Notes under the pieces: model-generated
What the model was told of the DNA's origin: nothing
The model's input: only the letters and a program-made list of their open reading frames with translations
Databases searched by the model: none
Made by a program: the position numbers and the translations under genes
Shown: positions 1-8,996 of the stretch, piece by piece
Layout: the number at the start of each line of letters is the position of its first letter
Position numbering within the stretch: the first letter of the stretch is position 1
DNA from: Flavobacterium gelidicaeli
GTDB lineage: Bacteria; Bacteroidota; Bacteroidia; Flavobacteriales; Flavobacteriaceae
DNA: 64,000 nt
NCBI RefSeq assembly: GCF_013294005.1
Contig: NZ_JABSNK010000006.1
Coordinates: 124,001 to 188,000, forward strand
Direction: 5' to 3'

Positions 1-2289
1 TTTAATGAAACTCGTTTCATAATTACTACCTACAAGAGTGGATAACGTATTCATGGCATTCTCAATACTTACTCCTTTTTGTTGTGCAATATCATTATCA
101 ATATCTAACATGTACTGTGGGAAACTCGCACTATAAAACGTAAATACCGACGTTAATTCAGGACGTTTTTTTAATGCAGCCACAAAGTCCCTACTTACTG
201 TTTCCATTTTTTTGTAATCGCCTGAACCTGCTTTATCAAGTAAACGCAATTCAAATCCACCTGCAGCTCCATATCCTGGTACCGCTGGAGGTTGGAAATA
301 TTCAATGGTAGCACCCGAAATATTTTTAGTCTCTTCCTCTAATTTCTTGATAATTTCTTCCACATTTTCATGACGATCTTCCCAACTTTTTAAGTTGATC
401 AAACAAGTACCTGTATTGGCTCCTGTTCCCTCAGTTAAGATTTCATATCCTGCTAAGGCAGAAACCGATTTTACTCCATCAATTTTCTCTGCTACTTTTT
501 GAAGTTGTTCCGCAATTTGATTGGTTCTTTCTAATGATGATCCTGGAGGCGTTTGGATAATAGCATAGAACATTCCTTGATCCTCATTTGGAATAAACCC
601 AGAAGGCAAACTGTTGTTGATGAAAAAGATACCCACACAAAAAGCAAGTAAAATACCTACTGAAACTGATCTTCTATTGATGAATATCGTAAGGACTTTT
701 CTATATCCTTCAGACAAATGGTCAAACTTTTTATTAAAACCATCTAAAAACTTATTGATTAAATTTTTAGGACGTGGTTTACCGTGATTGTTTTTTAACA
801 TCAATGCGCATAATGCCGGTGTTAATGTCAATGCCACAATTCCTGATAAGATAATTGCTGTAGCCATTGTGATCGAAAACTGACGGTAAAAAATCCCTAC
901 TGGACCAGACATAAATGCTACGGGGATAAATACAGCCGCCATCAGGAAGGTAATCGCTATAATTGCCCCACCAATCTCTGACATCGCTTTTTTAGTCGCT
1001 TTTCTAGCAGAGAGATGTTCTTCTTCCATTTTAGCATGGACCGCTTCAATTACAACAATTGCATCATCGACCACAACACCAATTGCTAATACTAATGCAA
1101 ATAAAGTGATCAAATTTATAGTGATCCCAAAAAGTTGCATGAAAGCAAACGTACCAATCAATGAAACCGGAACCGCAATTGCAGGAATAACTGTAGAACG
1201 CCAGTCACCAAGAAATAAGAAAACAACTAATCCTACTAATATAAAAGCTTCAACAAGTGTGTGAATTACTTTTTCGATAGAAGCATCTAAAAATTTAGAA
1301 ACATCATAACTAATTTCGTAATCCATTCCTTTGGGAAATGATTTTTTTAAATCTTCTAATTTTGCTTTAACATCTTTAATAACCTGACTTGCATTACTAC
1401 CATACGATTGTTTGATTGTAATTGCCGCAGAAGGTTTTCCGTTGATACTAGAATAAATATCATACATTGAACTACCAAATTCTACGTCAGCAACATCTTT
1501 TAATCGAAGTAATTCTCCATCAGCGCTAGAACGCACTACGATATTTTCATACCCTTCTTTAGTAGTATAACGTCCTTTGTATTTTAAAACATATTCAAAT
1601 GCCTGTGATCTCTTACCTGAACTTTCCCCAGTTTTACCTGGTGATGCTTCTAAACTTTGATCACTTAAAGACTCCATAACTTCATCAGAAGAGATTTTAT
1701 GAGCTAACATTCGGTCTGGTTTTAACCAAATACGCATCGCATAATCACGATTTCCTAAAATATCTGCAACTCCTACTCCATTGATACGTTTAATATCCGA
1801 AAGGATATTAATATCGGCATAGTTGTAAAGGAATTTTTGATTGGTATTAGGGTCTTTACTGAATAAGTTGACATACAAAAGCATGTTAGGCTCTTCACGA
1901 GTAATTTTTAAACCTTCTCTAACAACCAATGGCGGCAATTTATTAATTACAGATGCCACACGGTTTTGAACATTAATAGCAGCTTGATTAGGATCAGTTC
2001 CTAAGTTAAAAACTACTTGAACAGAAGCTTCTCCATCATTACCTGCATCTGATGTAATGTATTTCATTCCAGGAACTCCATTGATAGCTCTTTCTAACGG
2101 AATTACTACCGCTTTAACCATCAACTCACCATTTGCTCCAGGATAATCAGCAGTAATATTTACCTTAGGCGGCGAAATAGCAGGGAACTGCGTAACAGGT
2201 AGTCCTGTCATAGCCAGAACTCCTAAAAAGACAATTACCAACGATATCACTATCGATAATACCGGTCTTTGTATAAATTTATCAAACAT
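1..2289 (-). CDS. RND efflux pump inner-membrane subunit (AcrB/HAE1 type), C-terminus outside window
   Basis: Proton-driven multidrug efflux transporter of the inner membrane; it would work with the adaptor encoded just upstream and an outer-membrane channel. The frame is open from the ATG at 2289 to base 1 (763 codons), so about the last quarter of a usual ~1040-1060 residue pump is missing. It starts MFDKFIQRPVLSIVISLVIV, the classic first transmembrane helix. Further signs are the proton-relay helix segment LAIGVVVDDAIVVIEAVHAK, the helices around GGAIIAITFLMAAVFIPVAF, the second-half start INRRSVSVGILLAFCVGIFF, and porter-domain text such as GFIPNEDQGMF. It lies 28 bp after the adaptor gene, in one operon. 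Substrate cannot be told from the sequence. Confidence 0.93.
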   Translation of the reverse strand, partial: MFDKFIQRPVLSIVISLVIVFLGVLAMTGLPVTQFPAISPPKVNITADYPGANGELMVKAVVIPLERAINGVPGMKYITSDAGNDGEASVQVVFNLGTDPNQAAINVQNRVASVINKLPPLVVREGLKITREEPNMLLYVNLFSKDPNTNQKFLYNYADINILSDIKRINGVGVADILGNRDYAMRIWLKPDRMLAHKISSDEVMESLSDQSLEASPGKTGESSGKRSQAFEYVLKYKGRYTTKEGYENIVVRSSADGELLRLKDVADVEFGSSMYDIYSSINGKPSAAITIKQSYGSNASQVIKDVKAKLEDLKKSFPKGMDYEISYDVSKFLDASIEKVIHTLVEAFILVGLVVFLFLGDWRSTVIPAIAVPVSLIGTFAFMQLFGITINLITLFALVLAIGVVVDDAIVVIEAVHAKMEEEHLSARKATKKAMSEIGGAIIAITFLMAAVFIPVAFMSGPVGIFYRQFSITMATAIILSGIVALTLTPALCALMLKNNHGKPRPKNLINKFLDGFNKKFDHLSEGYRKVLTIFINRRSVSVGILLAFCVGIFFINNSLPSGFIPNEDQGMFYAIIQTPPGSSLERTNQIAEQLQKVAEKIDGVKSVSALAGYEILTEGTGANTGTCLINLKSWEDRHENVEEIIKKLEEETKNISGATIEYFQPPAVPGYGAAGGFELRLLDKAGSGDYKKMETVSRDFVAALKKRPELTSVFTFYSASFPQYMLDIDNDIAQQKGVSIENAMNTLSTLVGSNYETSFIK

Positions 2290-2317
2290 CTTTATATTTT
2301 TTATATAGTTAAACCAA

Positions 2318-3400
2318 CTATTCTGCTCTTAGTCTCAAACTTGATAACACCTTTTTTGGACTTAAATAATCAAATTTGATTTTGTCGTTTTCATTCGCTT
2401 TTTGAATTCCGTCAAAAACAATTTTATCACCAACAGTAATACCAGAGTCAATAACATATAAATCAGGCATGTCCCCTTTTATCGTGATTTCTCTTGATTT
2501 AATCACATTGTTTTTGTCTACTACAAATACGTATTTTTTATCTTGAATTTCATAAGTCGCTTTTTGAGGAATTACAAGCGCTTGTTTTAAAGGAACGGTC
2601 ATCATAACGGAACCCGTTTCACCGTTTCTTAGCAGTTTTTCGGAATTAGGGAAACGCGCTCTAAAAGCGATATTACCTGTTTCATTATCAAACTCTCCCT
2701 CAACTAACTCCACTTTTCCTTTGTCTTTGAATACATCACCATTTGCAAGTAATAAGTTTACTTTATTATCAGCGCGGTCTTTTACATGCGTTTGATAATT
2801 CAAATATTCAGGTTCTGACACATTAAAATAGGCAAAAATCTCACTATTGTCAGAAAGGCTTGTAAGCAATTCTCCTTCATCAATTAAACTTCCCAGTTTT
2901 TTAGGAATTCTGTCAATTGTACCTGAAAAAGGCGCTCTAATTTCTGTAAATGATAAATGTAATTTAGCTAGAGAAACCTCGGCTCTTGCTTGTTGCAATC
3001 TTGCTACGGCAACCGCTTGTTCATTTTTAGAAACAATATTTTTGTCGGCTAGTGTTTTTGCGTTTTGTAATTCAATTTCAGCAGCTTTAGCTTCTCCTTG
3101 TGCCTTTAATAATTCGGCTTCATACATTTTTGGCATAATTCTGAACAACAGTTGTCCTGCCTTTACGTACTGTCCTTCGTCTACATAGATGTTTTGTAGA
3201 AAACCCTTTTCTTGAGCGCGGATTTCAATATTTCGAACTGATTTAATTTGAGATACATACTGTTTTGTGAATGATGTATCAATAACCACTGGATTTGTAA
3301 CCGTAAACTTGGTTGATTCTTCCTTTTCTTCTTTTTTTGAGTTACAGCTAACAAGGAACAACGTGGCCATAAAGCCCGTAATCATGATAATTTTTTTCAT
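2318..3400 (-). CDS. RND efflux periplasmic adaptor (membrane fusion protein, AcrA/HlyD family)
   Basis: Adaptor that bridges the RND pump to an outer-membrane channel. 360 aa, usual for the family. It begins with a signal peptide ending in a lipobox (FLVSC, Cys about 19), so it is probably a lipoprotein. A biotinyl-lipoyl-like half-motif (AQEKGFLQNIYVDEGQYVKAGQLLFRI) comes first, then an alpha-hairpin rich in Ala/Glu (about 90-150), the second lipoyl half (FSGTIDRIPKKLGSLIDEGELL), a beta-barrel and a membrane-proximal domain. First gene of the operon; the pump follows after 28 bp. No dedicated regulator lies directly upstream. Confidence 0.93.
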   Translation of the reverse strand: MKKIIMITGFMATLFLVSCNSKKEEKEESTKFTVTNPVVIDTSFTKQYVSQIKSVRNIEIRAQEKGFLQNIYVDEGQYVKAGQLLFRIMPKMYEAELLKAQGEAKAAEIELQNAKTLADKNIVSKNEQAVAVARLQQARAEVSLAKLHLSFTEIRAPFSGTIDRIPKKLGSLIDEGELLTSLSDNSEIFAYFNVSEPEYLNYQTHVKDRADNKVNLLLANGDVFKDKGKVELVEGEFDNETGNIAFRARFPNSEKLLRNGETGSVMMTVPLKQALVIPQKATYEIQDKKYVFVVDKNNVIKSREITIKGDMPDLYVIDSGITVGDKIVFDGIQKANENDKIKFDYLSPKKVLSSLRLRAE

Positions 3401-3561
3401 GGCGTAAAATAGAAATTAAGCAATTGATTGATTGAGATTTAGGTATCTCGTTTGGTAGTAAAAAAACATCAGTTGCTTCAAATTATTCCATACAAGAAGT
3501 TAACGTAAGCTACGTTATCAGTAAAGTCAGTCTAAAATTTGGCAACTAAATTATTTATTGC

Positions 3562-3957
3562 TCAAATCCTTAGTACTCGTAGTCTAGTAAAAATTGGAGA
3601 TGAATAACCACTAAATTGTGGAATAACTTTTAAAATATTGTAGTTAAAATCTACAAGGGTAAGACCCGAAATATCTTGATACCAAACTTTAGGTAACAAG
3701 TAATTATTGACTGCTAATTTCTTAGCAAAATTATCCTTATTATCAGTACCAATATGAAAATCATCTTCTACATCAGTATCAGCATCTTCAATTAAGTCGC
3801 TGTCTTGATCTTTATGAAAAAATTTAACTTGGTGGTTTTTTGCAAGAGTAGTTGTTATGGTATAGCCAATGTGACTATCATTTGTAGTAGCATGTAGATT
3901 ATTACCTCCGCTAAGCAGAAGAATACAGAAATATGTAAAATATAAAGCTACTCTCAT
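3562..3957 (-). CDS. small exported hypothetical protein
   Basis: 131 aa; I do not recognise the family. An N-terminal hydrophobic stretch (about 3-24, ending in a small-residue region) looks like a Sec signal peptide. The middle carries a strongly acidic segment (DQDSDLIEDADTDVEDDFH, about 50-68) and the C-terminus is basic (FTRLRVLRI). It is separated from the efflux operon by about 160 bp and shares its strand, so it could be an independent unit. The acidic segment recalls Asp-rich calcium-binding or linker sequences, but no EF-hand or TSP3 repeat pattern is complete. The call as a real gene rests on the signal peptide and the undisturbed frame. Confidence 0.55.
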   Translation of the reverse strand: MRVALYFTYFCILLLSGGNNLHATTNDSHIGYTITTTLAKNHQVKFFHKDQDSDLIEDADTDVEDDFHIGTDNKDNFAKKLAVNNYLLPKVWYQDISGLTLVDFNYNILKVIPQFSGYSSPIFTRLRVLRI

Positions 3958-4329
3958 TAGGTGCTCAAAATTAAAATGAAATTTGAGTAAAAAATCTGAA
4001 TTTAAATGGATAAAAGTAGCGAAAACGTTTTCTCTTTACCGCTCTAAATTCGGGTCAAAAGTATAATGAAATTTTGAATAAATTATGCGTTTTAATACTA
4101 TTTTAAGAATTATATTTTAAATGCTTTAAAATTCTTAATTCAATAAATAATCCTGACAAAAATTCTTAATTTAAAAGATTTATAATGTGAATAGTATGAT
4201 AAAAAAGCAATTATCATCACTCTTAGTTTATCTTAATTATAATATATGAAAATTGGTCTCAAAATGTGCTTCTAAATCTAAAACTACTGTTAAATAACTA
4301 AATTTTAATACTTGTCATCCTATTAATCA

Positions 4330-4360
4330 TTGTGATTACCTCTTGTAAACGGTACCTTTG
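4330..4360 (+). promoter_or_regulatory. Bacteroidetes-type promoter for the nitroreductase gene
   Basis: TTG at 4330-4332, 20 nt, then TACCTTTG at 4353-4360: a full match to the Bacteroidetes sigma-A pattern. It predicts transcription from about 4367 and a leader of roughly 27 nt before the ATG at 4394. The rest of the gap 3958-4393 is AT-rich with nothing else I can name. Confidence 0.7.
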
Positions 4361-4393
4361 CCTCTTTACTATTCACAATAAAAATATTCAAAA

Positions 4394-4993
4394 ATGAGTT
4401 TTATAAATGCAATGAAAAGTCGTTACACTACTAAAAAGTATGATGACACTAAAAGTATAGATTCCAAAAAAATTGAAGAGCTAAAAGAAATACTTTTACT
4501 AAGTCCTTCTTCTATAAACAGCCAGCCTTGGCAATTTTATTTTGTATCTGATAAAAAAGTAAAAGAACAATTAGCTGCTGCTTCCTTATTTAATGCCGAA
4601 AAAATAAACAACTGTGATACTCTTGTCATTTTTAACGCTATCGATGATGTAGCTTTATTTGAAAAACAAGTAAATGAGAATTTACCTGAGTCAGCGGTTA
4701 ATTATTTTAATACCTACTTAAAACAATTATCAGATCAGGATCTTAAAATATGGTTTGACAAGCAAGTCTATTTATCCCTTGGTATTTTTCTAGCCGCTTG
4801 TGCACAAATGGAAATTGATGCAACTCCAATGGAAGGAATCGAACCCGATAAATATAAAACAATACTTAAACTTGAAGGTTATAGAAGCCTTTTTGCAGTA
4901 GCAATAGGATATAGAGCTGCTGATGATACAAACCAACCTAGTGTTAAACCTAAATCGAGATTAGCACACCCAACAATAATTAAAACAATTTAA
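4394..4993 (+). CDS. nitroreductase family NAD(P)H-dependent flavin oxidoreductase
   Basis: 199 aa, a typical NfsB-like length. Flavoproteins of this family reduce nitro groups, quinones or flavin with NAD(P)H in the cytoplasm. Family marks: the opening MKSRYTTKKYDD (the R-x-S/T FMN-phosphate contact), LLSPSSINSQPWQFYFV (FMN-binding segment at about 33-50), a middle helix region, ATPMEGIEPD, and a C-terminal AIGYRAADD-P-KSRL stretch that usually ends these enzymes. The stop is one base before the ATG of the next gene, so the two are co-transcribed from the promoter at 4330. The physiological substrate is unknown. Confidence 0.9.
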   Translation: MSFINAMKSRYTTKKYDDTKSIDSKKIEELKEILLLSPSSINSQPWQFYFVSDKKVKEQLAAASLFNAEKINNCDTLVIFNAIDDVALFEKQVNENLPESAVNYFNTYLKQLSDQDLKIWFDKQVYLSLGIFLAACAQMEIDATPMEGIEPDKYKTILKLEGYRSLFAVAIGYRAADDTNQPSVKPKSRLAHPTIIKTI

Positions 4994-4994
4994 A

Positions 4995-6059
4995 ATGAAA
5001 AAAATAGTCATATTATTACTTTCAATCCTCAGCTTCACAAGTTGTAAGAAAGAAGTAAAAAAAACTCAAGTTAAAACGGAGGAAGTAGTTCCTAAACCCA
5101 TAATTAAAGAAGTTGCTGTATTTAAAGGTCAACAAGTTACTGGAGTTACCGTAACTCAGGAAGGCCGTATTTTTGTAAACTTTCCGCGCTGGAGAACTGG
5201 AGTAGAAAACGCTGTTGCCGAAGTCGTGAATGGTAAAACTACTGCTTATCCTAATGCTAAATGGAATAAATGGGAAATAGGTCAAGACGTAAATGATTCG
5301 GTTTTTGTCGCAGTACAATCTGTTGTGGCTTTTAATAATGATTTGTATGTACTTGACACCCGTAGTCCACAATTTAAAGGTGTGATTGGTGCGCCAAAGT
5401 TATTTGTATTTGACCTTACTACAAATGCATTAAAAAGAACCTATACCTTCCCTAAAGAAAGTTTTCATAAAGACTCCTATATAAATGACTTGCGAGTGGA
5501 TCCAGAAAATGGAAGCGTATACCTAACAGATTCAGGTCATGCTGGGCTAATTATTCTAAATATTGAAACAGGAAATGCAAAGCGTGTTCTTGATAATAAT
5601 GTTGTCACAAAAGCTGAAGTAGATCATTTAACTTTTGAAGGAAAAGAATGGAAAAACAAAGTAAACTCTGATGGAATAGCAATAAACCCTATTAATAAAA
5701 AATTGTATTTCCATGCGTTATCTGGTTATACCTTATACGCTATTGATGTACAAACATTAATAAATGGCACGGAAGCTGAGATTGAAAAAGGTGTTGAAAA
5801 GATAGCTAAAACATCGGCTCCAGACGGAATGGTGTTTGATACAAATGGAAATTTATATTATGCCGATTTAGAGCATAATGCCATTATGAAAATGGATGCA
5901 AAAGGCGTTATTAGTATTTTTGTTGAAGGAGATCAAGTTCGCTGGGCAGATACTTTTAGTATTTATAACAATACGTTATATTATACTAACTCTAGAATTA
6001 ATGAAGTAACAGGTCCTATTGAAAAAATGACTTTCAGCCTTAATTCAATCAAGTTGTAA
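4995..6059 (+). CDS. major royal jelly protein / Yellow-like lipoprotein (beta-propeller)
   Basis: 354 aa with a lipobox signal peptide (ILSFTSCKKE, Cys about 17). The body resembles the bacterial branch of the MRJP/Yellow family: FPRWRTGVENAVAEV near the N-terminus, YINDLRVDPENGSVYLTDSG in the middle, SDGIAINPINKKLYFHALSG, and a closing strand pair (LYYADLEHNAIMK; LYYTNSRINE). Six-bladed propellers of this class bind small amines or sugars or act as lactonase-like enzymes; no function is established for the bacterial members. It is translationally close to the nitroreductase (1-bp gap), suggesting a joint redox or detoxification role. A terminator follows. Confidence 0.8.
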   Translation: MKKIVILLLSILSFTSCKKEVKKTQVKTEEVVPKPIIKEVAVFKGQQVTGVTVTQEGRIFVNFPRWRTGVENAVAEVVNGKTTAYPNAKWNKWEIGQDVNDSVFVAVQSVVAFNNDLYVLDTRSPQFKGVIGAPKLFVFDLTTNALKRTYTFPKESFHKDSYINDLRVDPENGSVYLTDSGHAGLIILNIETGNAKRVLDNNVVTKAEVDHLTFEGKEWKNKVNSDGIAINPINKKLYFHALSGYTLYAIDVQTLINGTEAEIEKGVEKIAKTSAPDGMVFDTNGNLYYADLEHNAIMKMDAKGVISIFVEGDQVRWADTFSIYNNTLYYTNSRINEVTGPIEKMTFSLNSIKL

Positions 6060-6096
6060 TTGTGAGCTAACTTATTAAGTTCCTAAATCTTTTTTT

Positions 6097-6131
6097 AAAC
6101 CCAACCGTACTTTTAGTATTGTTGGGTTTTT
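6097..6131 (+). terminator. intrinsic terminator after the royal-jelly-like gene
   Basis: Inverted repeat AAACCCAAC (6097-6105) and GTTGGGTTT (6121-6129) followed by T residues, 38 bp after the stop codon. Confidence 0.8.
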
Positions 6132-6230
6132 CACTTTAAGGACACTTTGCATATGATTATACCAAAAACCAATATAAAAGAGTACAACTTAATGTTTGTT
6201 ACATCTAGCGCAGTCAAGATGCTATAGTCA

Positions 6231-6256
6231 TTCTCGACTCTGCACGAACTGACAAT
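6231..6256. repeat. interspersed repeat, copy 1
   Basis: A 26-bp stretch beginning TTCTCGACTC and ending GACAAT that matches 24692-24717 at 21 of 26 positions. The second copy is nearly palindromic around GAGTTCGCTCGAAC. It sits in the 6060-6435 gap, otherwise AT-rich and empty apart from the terminator. I recall similar sequences scattered in flavobacterial genomes; that is memory, not a search. Confidence 0.55.
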
Positions 6257-6435
6257 TGGACGGTTTTATAAATAGTACTGGTAGTATCATTAATAAGAGT
6301 TCATTCCGTATTTTTATATGTATTAAATGCGATTGAGTTAATTTTTTGATTTTTAGAGTTAAATAGTTGCAGGAATATATGCCAATTTTGTTCCAACAAA
6401 CAAACAATATATTTATTAACTAAAAAACAAACATT

Positions 6436-6597
6436 ATGTTAAGATGGACAGTCATTTTTATAATTCTAGCTATAGTAGCAGGAATTTTTGGATTCGGAGG
6501 AATAGCTGCTGGTGCTGCTGGTATCGCTAAAATATTATTCTTCATATTTATTGTACTATTTATTCTTTCGCTTATAAGCGGTAGAAAAAAACTATAA
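6436..6597 (+). CDS. DUF1328 family small membrane protein
   Basis: 53 aa. Starts MLRWTVIFIILAIVAGIFGF and continues through a Gly/Ala-rich turn (GGIAAGAAGIAKILF) into a second hydrophobic helix, ending GRKKL. Two transmembrane helices, the W at position 4 and the GFGGIAAGAAGIAK core are the signature of the DUF1328/YtjA family, whose function is unknown but which is often stress-induced. A strong terminator follows 9 bp after the stop, so it is monocistronic. Confidence 0.88.
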   Translation: MLRWTVIFIILAIVAGIFGFGGIAAGAAGIAKILFFIFIVLFILSLISGRKKL

Positions 6598-6605
6598 AGT
6601 CACAC

Positions 6606-6650
6606 AATCACATTCTGTTTTATCATTAAACAGAATGTGATTTTTTTTTT
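6606..6650 (+). terminator. intrinsic terminator after the DUF1328 gene
   Basis: Perfect 15-bp arms (6606-6620 and 6628-6642, core CACATTCTGTTT) around a 7-nt loop, continuing into an unbroken T tract to 6650. Confidence 0.93.
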
Positions 6651-6673
6651 AAAAATTCTAAATAAGAGCTATC

Positions 6674-7003
6674 ATGGAAGAATATGCAAAACACGAAATA
6701 GGATACATTAAAAGGTATCAAGAAAAAGGGTATGGAGCTAATTTTCTTTTTCAAGGAAACAGCTTAATTGATACTGAAACTAAATACAAATACCAACCAG
6801 AGGAAATTTATATTGTTGCACAACACAGGTATGAAGGAATGAGCAATCCTGATGATATGTCTATATTATATGTGATTGAAACAGCAAATGCAGTAATGGG
6901 AACTTACCTTTTAGGTTACGGCCCTTCTGCTGATTTAGAAGCTGCTGAATTTTTTAATAAAGTTCCCAAGGAAAACTGCTCTAACAATGCTGCTATTGAA
7001 TAA
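6674..7003 (+). CDS. small conserved Bacteroidetes protein (often labelled 'phosphoribosylpyrophosphate synthetase')
   Basis: 109 aa, cytoplasmic. The pattern YIKRYQEKGYGANF ... YKYQPEEIYIVAQHRYEGMS-NPDD-SILYVIET ... GTYLLGYGPSAD matches a family of ~90-110 residue Bacteroidetes proteins that carry a misleading PRPP-synthetase name in databases. No PRPP-binding loop or nucleotide motif is present, so I assign no enzymatic role. The 'EGMSNPDD.SILY' block is the most conserved part as I recall it. It stands alone, 76 bp after the DUF1328 gene's stop and beyond that gene's terminator. Confidence 0.72.
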   Translation: MEEYAKHEIGYIKRYQEKGYGANFLFQGNSLIDTETKYKYQPEEIYIVAQHRYEGMSNPDDMSILYVIETANAVMGTYLLGYGPSADLEAAEFFNKVPKENCSNNAAIE

Positions 7004-7210
7004 AAAATATAAAACACTGTTAATCAATAACTAAACCTTTACTATTAACAGTTATTTTTATTTAAATAATCGAAAAGTATAATTACGAAACATTACATAA
7101 TAATTTTATAATAGCCAGCAATTACTTTATTACGAAATTTGAATTAATAAAAACAACGAAACATATTTACTAAAATAGGGATCGAGTTTTAAACTTTAAT
7201 AGCAAGCGTA

Positions 7211-8224
7211 ATGAAAAACATAACCATTCAGTCTGGAACATTAAAAGATTTTGTATTTGATCTTAAAAGCAATTTCAACGGCTCATTAGATTGTAATGCT
7301 AATGAATACAAATTAACGCTTGACAACGCTTTAATTAAAGGCAGTATTGAAGCAATTGCTTACCAAGAGGAAATGAAGTTCTTTGACTTTGACATTGTTT
7401 TTTTAGAAGATGTACAACTAACTATTAATTCTATTAGTTCCTCACCTACCTATTTTGCGTATTGTTCAGAGGGAACTTTAGAGCACAGTTTTGGTATATC
7501 CAAAAATACACACAGTATAAAAGCGCAGCAAAATGCGGTAATAAATACTGTAGGAGTAGTATCTAATGTATTCCATTTTAAAAAGAATATAGCCATTAAA
7601 TTAGCATTAATTGGTGTAGTTACAGCTGCTATAGACGACAAAGATTCTTTAAATTCGAAAATAAAAAACACCTTTATCAATCAACAAGAAAGCTTTGTTC
7701 ACATAGGAATTCAACATATAAATATCAGTCAAAAATTAGAACAATTAAGAAAAATTGATCAAAAAGGTATTGTTCGAAATTTACTTAAAAAGGGAATCTT
7801 ACAAATTATTTTAGCAATGGAAATTGAGCATCACTCTAATAAGTACAATGCTACTGAGACAATTATAAATTGTTTAACGCTAAAGCAAATTGACCAAATT
7901 AAATTATTATCTAGTGTAATTCAAAAAGAGCCCGCTGAGTCTTATTCTATAAAATCATTAGCCAAACAAACAGGATTATCACCTAATAAATTACAAGAAG
8001 GATTCAAGTTAATTCACAATACAACTGTAAATGATTTTATAACATTAATTCGTATTGAAAAGGCGGAAAGCTTAATTAGAAACACGGATTTAAATATTTC
8101 AGAAATAGTGTATTCAATAGGATTCACAAGCAGAAGTTATTTTTCGAAAATATTCAAACAAAAATACAATTGCAGTCCTAAAGAATACAAATACAGTCAA
8201 AACTCGTTAGCTATTACAGCTTAA
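7211..8224 (+). CDS. AraC family transcriptional regulator
   Basis: 337 aa. The C-terminal ~100 residues hold both AraC-type helix-turn-helix units: YSIKSLAKQTGLSPNKLQEGFKL and LNISEIVYSIGFTSRSYFSKIFKQKYNCSPKEYK (the second is the textbook signature). The N-terminal ~220 residues resemble no sensor domain I can name, but lack membrane segments, so a soluble ligand sensor is likely. No obvious target is adjacent; the preceding 200 bp are AT-rich. Confidence 0.88.
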   Translation: MKNITIQSGTLKDFVFDLKSNFNGSLDCNANEYKLTLDNALIKGSIEAIAYQEEMKFFDFDIVFLEDVQLTINSISSSPTYFAYCSEGTLEHSFGISKNTHSIKAQQNAVINTVGVVSNVFHFKKNIAIKLALIGVVTAAIDDKDSLNSKIKNTFINQQESFVHIGIQHINISQKLEQLRKIDQKGIVRNLLKKGILQIILAMEIEHHSNKYNATETIINCLTLKQIDQIKLLSSVIQKEPAESYSIKSLAKQTGLSPNKLQEGFKLIHNTTVNDFITLIRIEKAESLIRNTDLNISEIVYSIGFTSRSYFSKIFKQKYNCSPKEYKYSQNSLAITA

Positions 8225-8317
8225 TATATACTTTTTTTCAAGGATTAGAGTAGGTCTAGTCCTTGAAAAGATTAAAACACGTTAGCTATTAAAGCACTAA
8301 ATACCATTACTACTAAA

Positions 8318-8348
8318 AAAACAGCTTTTGGACAAAAGCTGTTTTTTT
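8318..8348 (+). terminator. terminator downstream of the AraC gene
   Basis: AAAACAGCTTTT (8318-8329) and AAAAGCTGTTTT (8334-8345) with a T run. Because the arms are flanked by A and T runs it can work in both directions, also ending the leftward signalling operon. A second hairpin without a T tract lies at 8233-8269 (TTTTCAAGGA / TCCTTGAAAA). Confidence 0.78.
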
Positions 8349-8414
8349 GTATAACCATTTTAAAAAGTTAAATTAGTTTTACTAATGAATATTGGATAAT
8401 AATACAGCCAATAG

Positions 8415-8996
8415 CTATTGTAAATTATTTAAAAAATCAATAATTTCTTCAATGGTGAAAACACAATCAGGATTTGCGTTTACTAAGGCGCTTTGAGGCA
8501 TAAAAGGCATTTCGGCAGTGGTTGGATTTTGTACAATTGTAGTTCCTCCTGCTAGGTTTATTGCTTGTAAACCTTTAGTTCCATCAGCATTTGCTCCAGA
8601 TAGTACAATTCCTAAAACTCTTGACCCGTAACTCTCCGCAGCCGATTCAAAGGAAACATCAATACTGGGCCGACTATAATTAATTTTTTCAGAAGCGTCA
8701 AGTGAAATAATGGCCTCTTTTTCGAATAATAAATGATAATCCGAAGGCGCTACATAAATACATCCAGGTAAAATCGCCACTTTATCCTCTACTTCCTTCA
8801 CATTCATAACTGATTTTAAATCAATTAACTCTTCTAAAGTTTTGTCTTCAGTATTTTTTCGGTGCAAAACAATAACTAAAGCATAGGGAGAAGCTGCTTT
8901 TAATTGCGGTAAGATTTTCATAAGTACTTGTAAACTTCCCGCAGATCCACCTATAATGACAATGTCAAACTGATTTTCTACTTTATCTTTCTCCAT
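8415..8996 (-). CDS. cheB: CheB-type protein-glutamate methylesterase domain, stand-alone
   Basis: 193 aa consisting only of the CheB catalytic domain, without the usual N-terminal receiver. Catalytic triad residues are visible: Ser18 in GGSAGS, His45 in VLHR and Asp138 in GANADGTKG. CheB hydrolyses methyl-glutamates (and deamidates glutamines) on chemoreceptors. Its start overlaps the end of cheR by 19 bp, so translation is coupled. No chemoreceptor or CheA is in the operon; the pair may act on an unusual partner, perhaps the sensor kinases upstream. Last gene of the operon. Confidence 0.9.
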   Translation of the reverse strand: MEKDKVENQFDIVIIGGSAGSLQVLMKILPQLKAASPYALVIVLHRKNTEDKTLEELIDLKSVMNVKEVEDKVAILPGCIYVAPSDYHLLFEKEAIISLDASEKINYSRPSIDVSFESAAESYGSRVLGIVLSGANADGTKGLQAINLAGGTTIVQNPTTAEMPFMPQSALVNANPDCVFTIEEIIDFLNNLQ

